Source: Phytoactinopolyspora endophytica (GTDB lineage: Bacteria > Actinomycetota > Actinomycetes > Jiangellales > Jiangellaceae). From it: a DNA stretch of 8,181 nt. The stretch lies in assembly GCF_004138495.1 (NCBI RefSeq), contig NZ_ML142870.1, forward strand, positions 18,652 through 26,832, read 5' to 3'. A program made the translations under genes and the position numbers. This document shows positions 1 to 5,694 of the stretch, in pieces (the first letter of the stretch is position 1; the number at the start of each line of letters is the position of its first letter). The notes under the pieces are model-generated. The model made no database searches. It was not told where the DNA came from and saw only the letters and a list, made by a program, of their open reading frames with translations.

Positions 1-914
1 GGCTCCATCGTGGTGAGCATCGGGATCGTGTACCACTGACCGTTGCGTACCCGGGCGATGGTGGCGTTCTCCGATGCGTTCACCACCCTGGCCGTGACGA
101 AGTCCAGGTTGGTCTGCGAGAGCAGGTCCACCTGGTCCGCCAGGAGCGCGTTCGTCCGTGCTTGCTGGTCGGCAATGGTGAAGAAGGCGATGCTGTCGAG
201 CGTCGGTTCCCCTTCCCAGTACGCGTCGTTCGCGACGACGCGACCCCGCCCTGCGGCGGTGAATGAGTCGAGCTTGAACGGGCCCGTGCCTATCCCCGTC
301 GCACCGGCCTCGTCGCCGCTTCCGTCCGGAACGACGTAGCAGTTGTATCCGGTGAAGAGACTGGGGAGCTCGGCGTTGGGCGAGGTGAGCTCGATGACTA
401 AGGTGCGCTCGTCCGTGGCGGTCACGCCGTTCGGCTCCATCAGCGGAGCCAGCACGCCCTGCTGCGGCGACGCGAGATCGGGGTCGAGCAGCCGGCGGAT
501 CGTGTAAACGGCGTCATGAGCCGTGCATGGCCGGCCGTCGTGGAAGCTCACACCGTCGCGGATGCGGAACGTCCAGCGCATGGCGTCCGCGCTGAAGTCC
601 CATTCCTCGGCCAGATCCGGCGCGACCTGCCCGTCCCGGTCAACGCGGGTGAGGCGGTTGTACAGGGCACCGAGGTACTCGTACGCGGAGAGCGAGCTGG
701 CGGGATCGAGCGTTTCGGCGTTCGAGGCCGGTGGGCGGGCGATGCGCAGTTCACCGCCGGCTCGCGCCGAACCGGTACGGGCCTGTTCTGGTAGGACCGT
801 CGTGGCTGGTCCCGATGTCGAACAACCCGTCATGGCGGCAGCTGCCAGGCCGATTCCACCTGCCAGCAAGGTTCGCCGAGTCATGGGAGAGCCCGTCGCT
901 GAAGGGCGTCGCAC
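1..914 (-). CDS. ABC transporter substrate-binding lipoprotein, SBP family 5 (partial, C-terminus outside window)
   Basis: This is the extracytoplasmic solute receptor of a peptide/nickel/opine-type ABC importer. The frame is open from base 914 to the window edge: 304 residues of a family usually 500-550 long, so about 40% is missing. The N-terminus reads as a Tat lipoprotein signal: MTRRTLLAGG at residues 11-20, then a short Ala-rich segment ending in MTGC with lipidated Cys31. The -3 position is Met rather than the usual Leu. Family hallmarks follow: LDP at 69-71, LYNRLTRVD at 84-92, then LAEEWDFSAD, WTFRIRDGVSFHDG and AHDAVYTIRRLLDP over about residues 101-144. Near the visible end, NGQWYTIPML is a typical SBP_bac_5 segment. 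I prefer GTG at 914 because AGGAG (complement 920-924) lies 5 nt upstream; the inner ATG at 884 has no such site. One Leu codon is TTA (complement 399-401). The ligand cannot be inferred; permease and ATPase genes would lie beyond the left edge. Confidence 0.9.
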   Translation of the reverse strand, partial: MRRPSATGSPMTRRTLLAGGIGLAAAAMTGCSTSGPATTVLPEQARTGSARAGGELRIARPPASNAETLDPASSLSAYEYLGALYNRLTRVDRDGQVAPDLAEEWDFSADAMRWTFRIRDGVSFHDGRPCTAHDAVYTIRRLLDPDLASPQQGVLAPLMEPNGVTATDERTLVIELTSPNAELPSLFTGYNCYVVPDGSGDEAGATGIGTGPFKLDSFTAAGRGRVVANDAYWEGEPTLDSIAFFTIADQQARTNALLADQVDLLSQTNLDFVTARVVNASENATIARVRNGQWYTIPMLTTME

Positions 915-917
915 GCG

Positions 918-925
918 AACTCCTG
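918..925 (-). promoter_or_regulatory. Ribosome binding site that decides the SBP start
   Basis: On the minus strand AGGAG (complement 920-924) sits 5 nt before a GTG at 914. The alternative ATG at 884 is preceded only by a weak GGGC. The longer N-terminus also puts the twin-arginine motif behind a 12-residue n-region, normal for Tat signals. Confidence 0.6.
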
Positions 926-1051
926 TGGGTAGGGATCATGGGCACCGCGCTCGCTGCCACCCACAGCCTGGGCTTCGTTGCCCGTTCCGACGGCACATCG
1001 CACCCACCGACATCTACGGCCGTCATCTCAGCGCGGTTCATCAGCACCCCG

Positions 1052-1081
1052 CGCACGTCGCCTGTCATCACTCGACGTGCG
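1052..1081. repeat. Split inverted repeat in the SBP leader
   Basis: CGCACGTCG (1052-1060) and CGACGTGCG (1073-1081) are perfect 9-bp complements with a 12-nt spacer. In the predicted SBP transcript this would fold into a GC-rich hairpin about 140 nt before the start codon. There is no U-tract, so it is not a classical terminator; it could be a leader structure or a second protein site. The same 9-mer recurs at 1354-1362 inside the zinc-ribbon gene. Confidence 0.4.
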
Positions 1082-1100
1082 GTTCCTAGCTGGAGCGCCT

Positions 1101-1122
1101 TAATCGTTCGCTTGAACGATTA
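1101..1122. promoter_or_regulatory. Perfect inverted-repeat operator (9+4+9 bp)
   Basis: Arms TAATCGTTC (1101-1109) and GAACGATTA (1114-1122) are exact reverse complements around the spacer GCTT. The dyad is AT-richer than its surroundings and starts 9 nt downstream of the candidate minus-strand -10, where a bound repressor would block transcription. Length and symmetry suit a dimeric repressor of the TetR, LacI or GntR type; the family cannot be told. No regulator gene is in the window, so it probably lies beyond the left edge with the rest of the transporter. Confidence 0.55.
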
Positions 1123-1131
1123 GCGTCACGT

Positions 1132-1160
1132 ACGTTAGCGGCACACTCCAGTACGGACAA
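1132..1160 (-). promoter_or_regulatory. Candidate promoter of the SBP transporter gene
   Basis: Read on the minus strand, TTGTCC (complement 1155-1160) and TAACGT (complement 1132-1137) are separated by 17 bp. TAACGT fits the actinobacterial -10 pattern TAnnnT, and TTGTCC matches four of six bases of TTGACA. Transcription would start near 1125, giving a leader of about 210 nt before the GTG at 914. A dyad operator follows immediately. This is inferred from pattern only. Confidence 0.45.
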
Positions 1161-1295
1161 CCCGGCGGCACGCACCGGACCCGGACGCGGGCAGCACAAT
1201 CGCAGGCTGCGCAGGCGGTTTACGTGACTATCGATAAGTCCGCATTATGAGATAGCGAATGCCCGCCGACGACGGGACCACACCCGCAGAGGGAT

Positions 1296-1451
1296 TCAGA
1301 GCAGGACGCGCAACGTCTCGGCGGGCCCGACGAAACGATGGTCCGCGACGCATCGCACGTCGACGTGCTCCACCGACCCAGACGTACTGGCGAGGCGACC
1401 CCGCGTGGTCACAGTCGCAGGCAGCCCGCATTCAGGGCAGTCGAAAAGCAT
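1296..1451 (-). CDS. Small zinc-ribbon protein, 51 aa
   Basis: This short gene encodes MLFDCPECGLPATV at its N-terminus and ends ...AETLRVLL. Cys5 and Cys8 form a CPxCG knuckle; Cys34 and His38 (RCVADH) form the second half of a likely zinc site. Charged and hydrophobic residues between them (STSGSVEHVDVRC, about 22-34) resemble the many small actinobacterial proteins with a CPxCG start, a VEHV-type strand and a final Cys-x3-His. Those proteins are generally uncharacterised, so no function is assigned. The start is well supported: AGGAG (complement 1459-1463) lies 7 nt before ATG. The only structural oddity is a strong hairpin whose last base pairs overlap that ribosome site. It is transcribed away from the cox operon and toward the SBP gene, whose promoter lies about 140 bp further on, so it is probably a separate unit. 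Confidence 0.75.
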   Translation of the reverse strand: MLFDCPECGLPATVTTRGRLASTSGSVEHVDVRCVADHRFVGPAETLRVLL

Positions 1452-1461
1452 CGTGTTACTC

Positions 1462-1499
1462 CTCGCGGCGAGGCGATGTCGCGCCTCCCTTGCCGCGAG
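1462..1499. promoter_or_regulatory. Long hairpin overlapping the zinc-ribbon ribosome site
   Basis: CTCGCGGC (1462-1469) pairs with GCCGCGAG (1492-1499), and directly inside it GAGGCG (1470-1475) pairs with CGCCTC (1482-1487). This leaves a 6-nt loop and a 4-nt bulge (1488-1491): 14 GC-rich base pairs in total. In the minus-strand transcript the stem ends inside the AGGAG that precedes the zinc-ribbon gene, so folding would partly hide the ribosome site. It could instead act as a bidirectional transcription barrier. Pairing is read directly; function is inferred. Confidence 0.5.
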
Positions 1500-1705
1500 C
1501 CTGATACCGATACATCAGCATCGATGGTGACTTCACACCACACGTCATGGTGCCGCACCTCTGACCTTGATCGCCAGTCGCGACCGTCCCGGAACCAGAC
1601 CCGTGAGACTCCAGTTCCGGCGAACCCCTTGCGGTGGACGCCGCGGTCGACTTTGCTGGTGTCCTACAAGCGCGCACCGGGATCTGGACGCCGTCAGGCG
1701 CAACA

Positions 1706-1717
1706 TGATCGCGATCA
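1706..1717. promoter_or_regulatory. 12-bp perfect palindrome upstream of coxS-like gene
   Basis: TGATCGCGATCA is its own reverse complement and lies 90 bp before the coxS-like start. It could be an operator for the molybdenum hydroxylase operon, but self-complementary GATC/CGCG words are not rare in GC-rich DNA. It also sits next to an orphan Shine-Dalgarno sequence. Weakly supported. Confidence 0.3.
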
Positions 1718-1807
1718 CGAGGAGGTGAGGCGCGCTGCGGCGCCGATCGATGCGCACATCAGAGGGCTGGCATGCCTGACCGGCCCCATGCGTACGCGGG
1801 AGGGCCC

Positions 1808-2338
1808 ATGACCCACATATCCATGACGGTCGACGGCGTCCGGTACGACGACGACGTCGAACCCCGCACTCTCCTCGTCCACCACCTCCGGGACAAGCTC
1901 GGCAAGATCGGGACCGTCGTCGGCTGCGACACCAGCAACTGCGGCGCCTGTACCGTCCTGATGGGCGGCAACAGCGTGAAGAGTTGCACGGTCCTCGCCG
2001 TGCAAGCCAGCGGCATGGACATCACCACCGTCGAGGGCCTGGCCGGCCGCGACGGCGAGATGCACCCCGTACAGCAGGCGTTCCATGAGACACACGCGCT
2101 GCAGTGCGGCTATTGCACGCCCGGCATGATCATGTCCGCGGTCGATCTGCTGGCTGAGAACCCAGATCCCACCGACGCCGAGATCCGGGACGGCCTCGAG
2201 GGCAACCTGTGCCGGTGCACCGGTTACCAGAACATCGTCAAGGCCGTCCGGGAGGCGGGCGAGACGATGCGCACGGCCAGGCATGCGACACCAGAGACGG
2301 CTTCGGCTCATGCGACCCGGGACGAGGTGACGACATGA
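1808..2338 (+). CDS. coxS: Molybdenum hydroxylase [2Fe-2S] subunit (CoxS-like)
   Basis: This is the small iron-sulfur subunit of a xanthine oxidase/CO dehydrogenase family enzyme. It carries electrons from the molybdenum centre to FAD in the cytoplasm. The 176-aa product has the two expected domains. A plant-type ferredoxin fold (about 1-78) holds Cys40, Cys45, Cys48 and Cys60 ([11 protein letters not shown]). An alpha-helical domain holds Cys100 and Cys103 (CGYCTPGM) and Cys135 and Cys137 (CRCTGY). All eight cluster ligands are present. I start at ATG 1808 because [10 protein letters not shown] matches the usual N-terminus and GGGAGGG (1798-1804) precedes it; an in-frame ATG at 1772 would add 12 unusual residues. 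It is the first gene of the operon and its stop overlaps the coxL start by 4 bp. The tail beyond about residue 152 is slightly longer than in typical homologues. The symbol denotes family, not proven CO oxidation. Confidence 0.93.
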   Translation: MTHISMTVDGVRYDDDVEPRTLLVHHLRDKLGKIGTVVGCDTSNCGACTVLMGGNSVKSCTVLAVQASGMDITTVEGLAGRDGEMHPVQQAFHETHALQCGYCTPGMIMSAVDLLAENPDPTDAEIRDGLEGNLCRCTGYQNIVKAVREAGETMRTARHATPETASAHATRDEVTT

Positions 2339-4740
2339 CCGTGACCGAGGACCGCTCCGGCGCCGAAGTCGGACGTGAGCGTCTACGCAAGGAAGACGCC
2401 CGGCTGATCACCGGCCGGACGATGTGGACCGAGAACATCAGCCTTCCCGGCATGCTCCACCTGGGGATCCTGCGGAGCCCGATGGCACACGCCCGGATCA
2501 CCCACGTGGATGTGGGCCCGGCGCTAGAGATGTCCGGTGTCGTCGAGGCATTCAGCGGGCGAGACATCGCCGACATGCAGGGAGCCATGCCGTGCGTCTG
2601 GCCCGTGACTGAAGACACGGTCCTGCCGGACTATCCACCACTCGCCGTCGACGAGGTCCGGCACACCGGTGAGCCCGTGGCCGTCGTGGCCGCCCGGGAC
2701 CACGCCACCGCGATGGACGCGCTGGAGGCCATCGAGATCGACTACGAACCGCTGCCGGTGGTGCTCGACATGGAGGAGGCACTCGCTGACGGCGCGCCGC
2801 TGGTCCACGCGGACACGGGCACCAACAAGTGCTACACGTGGGTGCTCGACTCCGCAGAGGCCGGCACGGGGGACGACGTCGCGCAGGCAGAAGCGGACGC
2901 CGAGATCGTCATCAACCGCCGCTACATCCAGCAGCGGCTGATCCCCGCCTTCATGGAGCCGCGCAGCGTCGTCGTCGATCCCACAGGCGAGCAGATCACC
3001 ATGTGGTCCGCCACCCAGGTGCCGCACATCCTCCGCCTGCTGCTCGCCATGTCCACCGGAGTCCCCGAACAGAAGATCCGGGTGATCGCCCCGGACGTAG
3101 GCGGCGGTTTCGGCGGCAAGCTGCAGGTCACGCCAGAAGAGTTCATCGCCTTCGCCGCCGCGCGGCGATTCGGCCGGCCGGTCAAGTACGTGGAGTCACG
3201 CTCCGAGACGATGCTCTCCGGCCATCACGGCCGCGACCAGATCCAGGACGTCACGCTGTGTGCCCGTCGCGACGGAACGGTCACCGGCATCTCCGTGAAG
3301 CTGCTGGCCAACATGGGCGCCTACCTCGGCATCATCACTCCTGGCATACCGATCCTCGGTGCGTTCATGTACGGCGGCATCTACAAGTTCCCCGCCTACC
3401 GGTTCGAGTGCAGCGGGGTGTTCACCAACACGACCAAGACGGACGCCTACCGCGGTGCTGGCCGCCCGGAGGCGACGTTCGCGCTCGAACGAGCCATGGA
3501 CGACCTCGCAGACGAACTCGGCATGGATGCGATGGAGGTGCGCCGTCGCAGCTGGATCAACCACGACGAGTTCCCGTACACAACGTCGGCCGGGCTGACC
3601 TACGATTCCGGCAACTACGAGGCCGCCACCGAGAAGGCGATGGAGCTCTTCGGATACAACGAGCTCCGCCGCGAGCAGGCATCCCGCCGGGAATCCGGTG
3701 ACCCGGTCCAGCTCGGCATCGGTATCTCCACTTACACCGAGATGTGCGGCCTAGCGCCGTCGCGTATTCTCGGCCAGCTCCGGTATGGCGCCGGCGGCTG
3801 GGAGACCGCATCGGTACGGATGCTGCCGACCGGCAAGGTCGAGGTGATCACCGGAACCTCGCCACACGGCCAGGGACATGAGACCGCATGGAGTCAGATC
3901 GCGGCCGACCGACTCGGAGTGCCGTTCGACGACGTCGAGGTTCTGCACGGTGACACCCGCACGTCGCACAAGGGCCTGGACACCTACGGATCTCGTTCCC
4001 TCGCCGTGGGTGGAATCGCCCTGGTCAACGCCTGCCAGAAGGTGGTCGACAAGGCCAAGCCGATCGCCGCGCATCTCCTCGAGTGCGACCCGGCAGATCT
4101 GGAGTTCGTCGACGGCCAATACCGGGTCAAGGGAACACCCGGAGCGGGCAAGACGCTGGCGGACTGTGCATTGGCGGTCTTCACGTCGCACGACATGCCG
4201 GACGGCGTCGAGTCCAGTCTGGACGCCGACGCCACGTTCGACCCGGAGAACTTCTCCTACCCGCACGGCACCCATCTGTGCGCCACCGAGGTGGACACCG
4301 AGACGGGTCGCGTCACCATCCGTTCGTACGTCGCCGTCGACGACGTCGGCCGGGTGGTCAACCCGATGATCGTCGAGGGTCAGGTGCACGGTGGCGTGGC
4401 GCAGGGCATCGCCCAGGCGTTGTTCGAGGAAGCCGTTTACGACGCCGACGGCAACCTGCTGACCGGCACGTTCGTCGACTACACGATCCCCAGCAGCGCC
4501 GACCTGCCGGACATCGTCACCGATCGGACCGAGACTCCAGCGCCGGGGCATCCACTCGGCAGCAAGGGTGTCGGCGAGGCCGGCACCATCGCCTCGACTC
4601 CGGCCGTCGTCAACTCCGTTGTCGACGCATTGCGCCACCTCGGCGTCTCCGATGTGCGGATGCCGTGCACGCCGGAGCGGGTCTGGCAGGCGATCCGAAG
4701 TGCCCAGGACGGAGCACAGGAAGGTGGTGCGCGGCTATGA
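2335..4740 (+). CDS. coxL: Molybdopterin-binding catalytic subunit, form II CoxL-like hydroxylase
   Basis: This is the large catalytic subunit, binding the molybdenum-molybdopterin cofactor (cytosine dinucleotide in this family) and hydroxylating the substrate with water as oxygen donor. At 801 aa it is full length. The N-terminal domain opens with [14 protein letters not shown] (about 18-31). GGGFGGK is at 256-262, QGHET at 512-516, and the catalytic glutamate is Glu748 in GSKGVGEAG (742-750). The decisive active-site loop is AYRGAGR at 371-377. CO dehydrogenases have AYxCSFR there, with a cysteine that binds copper; here that position is Gly374. This is the form II signature, so CO is probably not the main substrate. 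An aldehyde, N-heterocycle or other organic compound is possible. ATG 2335 overlaps the coxS stop (ATGA), with GAGG at 2324-2327 as ribosome site. The in-frame extension back to 2209 merely reads through coxS. Confidence 0.94.
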   Translation: MTVTEDRSGAEVGRERLRKEDARLITGRTMWTENISLPGMLHLGILRSPMAHARITHVDVGPALEMSGVVEAFSGRDIADMQGAMPCVWPVTEDTVLPDYPPLAVDEVRHTGEPVAVVAARDHATAMDALEAIEIDYEPLPVVLDMEEALADGAPLVHADTGTNKCYTWVLDSAEAGTGDDVAQAEADAEIVINRRYIQQRLIPAFMEPRSVVVDPTGEQITMWSATQVPHILRLLLAMSTGVPEQKIRVIAPDVGGGFGGKLQVTPEEFIAFAAARRFGRPVKYVESRSETMLSGHHGRDQIQDVTLCARRDGTVTGISVKLLANMGAYLGIITPGIPILGAFMYGGIYKFPAYRFECSGVFTNTTKTDAYRGAGRPEATFALERAMDDLADELGMDAMEVRRRSWINHDEFPYTTSAGLTYDSGNYEAATEKAMELFGYNELRREQASRRESGDPVQLGIGISTYTEMCGLAPSRILGQLRYGAGGWETASVRMLPTGKVEVITGTSPHGQGHETAWSQIAADRLGVPFDDVEVLHGDTRTSHKGLDTYGSRSLAVGGIALVNACQKVVDKAKPIAAHLLECDPADLEFVDGQYRVKGTPGAGKTLADCALAVFTSHDMPDGVESSLDADATFDPENFSYPHGTHLCATEVDTETGRVTIRSYVAVDDVGRVVNPMIVEGQVHGGVAQGIAQALFEEAVYDADGNLLTGTFVDYTIPSSADLPDIVTDRTETPAPGHPLGSKGVGEAGTIASTPAVVNSVVDALRHLGVSDVRMPCTPERVWQAIRSAQDGAQEGGARL

Positions 4741-5591
4741 TCCCGACCGCGTTCGACTACAGCCGTCCCACCGGAGTCGACGAGGCAGTACACGCCCTGA
4801 CAGACGGTGGTGAGGACGCCAAGGTTCTCGCCGGCGGGCAGAGCCTGATCCCGATGCTGAGGCTGCGTTTCGCAGCCCCGAGCATGCTGGTCGACCTGGG
4901 TAGCGTCGACGAGATGCGGGGTGTCCGCGACGACGGAGATGCGCTCGTCATCGGCGCCATGACCACGCATGCCGAGGTCCTGGACGATCCGCTGATCCGA
5001 GCACAAGCACCGCTGATCGCGCAGGCCACGGCGACGGTAGCGGACAGGCAAGTACGGCACATGGGCACCTTCGGCGGTTCGCTCGCGCATGCGGACCCGG
5101 CCGGGGACATGCCCAGCGTCGCGACCGCGCTGGACGCCACATTCGAGATCGCCGGCCCTTCCGGCCGTCGTTCGGTGCCGGCGTCGGAGTTCTTCGTCGA
5201 CTACCTGACCAGTGCGCTCGAACCAGACGAGATTCTGGTCTCGGTGCGAGTGCCAAAACTCGCCGGCTGGGGTACCCACTACGAAAAGTTCAACCGGGTA
5301 GCGCAGGCATGGGCTCTGGTCGGCGTCGCGGTGGCGATCCGGCGGTCCAACGGAACCATCGACGAAGCCCGGGTCGCCTTGACCAACATGAGCTCCACTC
5401 CGGTTCGGGCACACGGCGTTGAAGAGGCGCTCGTGGGCGCACCGGCCACGGACGAGTCGATGGCAGCCGCGGGTCAGCATGCCGCGGAGGGCACCGAGCC
5501 GACCAGCGACGTGTCTGCCTCCGCGGACTATCGGACTCATCTGGCCACGGTGCTCACCCGCCGGGCACTGGGAACGGCAGCCGGCATCTGA
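4737..5591 (+). CDS. coxM: FAD-binding subunit (CoxM-like)
   Basis: This is the medium flavoprotein subunit, passing electrons from the second iron-sulfur cluster to a quinone or other acceptor. The 284-aa product matches the usual length (about 290). The FAD pyrophosphate loops are present: AGGQSLIPMLRLR at 32-44 and TFGGSLAHADPAGD at 111-124. The C-terminal CO_deh_flav_C-type domain begins near WGTHYEKFNR (178-187) and includes EARVALTNMSSTPVRA (210-225). The start ATG 4737 overlaps the coxL stop by ATGA, so translation is probably coupled, keeping the subunits balanced. The gene order S-L-M is the one described for form II clusters; form I clusters run M-S-L. A much longer frame reading from 4083 lies inside coxL in another frame and is rejected. 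Confidence 0.93.
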   Translation: MIPTAFDYSRPTGVDEAVHALTDGGEDAKVLAGGQSLIPMLRLRFAAPSMLVDLGSVDEMRGVRDDGDALVIGAMTTHAEVLDDPLIRAQAPLIAQATATVADRQVRHMGTFGGSLAHADPAGDMPSVATALDATFEIAGPSGRRSVPASEFFVDYLTSALEPDEILVSVRVPKLAGWGTHYEKFNRVAQAWALVGVAVAIRRSNGTIDEARVALTNMSSTPVRAHGVEEALVGAPATDESMAAAGQHAAEGTEPTSDVSASADYRTHLATVLTRRALGTAAGI

Positions 5592-5605
5592 TGTCGCAAT
5601 GAGCC

Positions 5606-5679
5606 CGGGCAGCCCTCGCGTCGGAGGCGTCGGCACGAGTGCCGTGCGCAGTGCACCACACTGACGCTTGGGCTGCCCG
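5606..5679 (+). promoter_or_regulatory. Structured intercistronic element between coxM and coxG
   Basis: CGGGCAGCCC (5606-5615) is the exact reverse complement of GGGCTGCCCG (5670-5679). Inside them GCGTC (5618-5622) pairs with GACGC (5663-5667) across a 2x2 internal loop. An inner hairpin CGGCA/TGCCG (5631-5635, 5640-5644) has the loop CGAG. The closing stem ends one base before the AAAGGAGG ribosome site of the next gene. It has no U-tract, so it is unlikely to be a strong intrinsic terminator. It may stabilise or cleave the mRNA, partly terminate transcription, or break translational coupling so that CoxG is made at a different level from the enzyme subunits. Confidence 0.5.
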
Positions 5680-5680
5680 C

Positions 5681-5688
5681 AAAGGAGG
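5681..5688 (+). promoter_or_regulatory. Strong ribosome binding site of coxG-like gene
   Basis: AAAGGAGG is nearly ideal and leaves 6 nt before ATG 5695. It decides the start against the in-frame ATG at 5668, which lies inside the structured spacer and has no ribosome site. Confidence 0.75.
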
Positions 5689-5694
5689 AGGACC

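Larger units (their letters stand above)
915..1295. other. Intergenic region between the SBP gene and the zinc-ribbon gene
   Basis: No coding frame here looks real. Reading toward the SBP gene it holds an AT-rich patch (about 1219-1258, with the 8-bp palindrome TATCGATA at 1229-1236), a promoter-like pair (1132-1160), a perfect operator-like dyad (1101-1122) and a split inverted repeat (1052-1081). A 106-codon minus-strand frame at 751-1071 runs into the SBP gene in a different frame. It lacks a convincing ribosome site and I treat it as a shadow. On the plus strand TTTACG (1219-1224) and CATTAT (1243-1248), 18 bp apart, could form a weak promoter, but nothing nearby on that strand needs one. 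Confidence 0.6.
1452..1807. other. Non-coding divergent region upstream of the cox-like operon
   Basis: About 356 bp between the divergent zinc-ribbon and coxS starts. I found no convincing complete gene and no clear promoter for the cox operon, although one must lie here or further left. Dyads seen: the 1462-1499 hairpin; TGGTG/CACCA at 1525-1540 (6-nt spacer); CCGGAAC/GTTCCGG at 1589-1620 (18-nt spacer); and the perfect 12-bp palindrome TGATCGCGATCA at 1706-1717. A near-ideal Shine-Dalgarno, AGGAGGTGA, lies at 1720-1728 but has no ATG, GTG or TTG at normal distance; the next ATG (1750) opens a 9-codon frame. Short open stretches end at 1704-1728 and may be remains of a former gene. Confidence 0.55.

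Noticed and set aside
751..1071. 106-codon minus-strand frame as a leader peptide of the SBP gene
   Set aside because: No convincing ribosome site and it overlaps the SBP coding region in a different frame.
1219..1258. AT-rich patch with TTTACG/CATTAT as a cox promoter
   Set aside because: Weak match, about 550 bp from coxS, with the oppositely oriented zinc-ribbon gene in between.
1750..1779. Nine-codon frame MRTSEGWHA before coxS
   Set aside because: Its distance from the AGGAGGTGA site (21 nt) is too large for normal initiation.
1338..1811. 157-codon plus-strand frame ending with an ATGA overlap onto coxS
   Set aside because: Arg/Ser/Thr/Pro-rich, antisense to the zinc-ribbon gene, no motif; the overlap with coxS looks accidental.
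2209..2334. In-frame N-terminal extension of coxL
   Set aside because: It reads through the coxS cluster-binding region in another frame; ATG 2335 has a ribosome site and the usual N-terminus.
3751..4638. 295-codon minus-strand frame inside coxL
   Set aside because: Antisense to the catalytic domain, which has clear family motifs; no recognisable domain.
4083..5591. 502-codon plus-strand frame containing the FAD subunit with a long N-terminal extension
   Set aside because: The first 218 codons lie in another frame of coxL and are Arg/Gly-rich shadow sequence; the family start is ATG 4737 at the ATGA overlap.
5599..5664. 21-codon frame in the coxM-coxG spacer
   Set aside because: No ribosome site, and the sequence is better explained by the stem structure.
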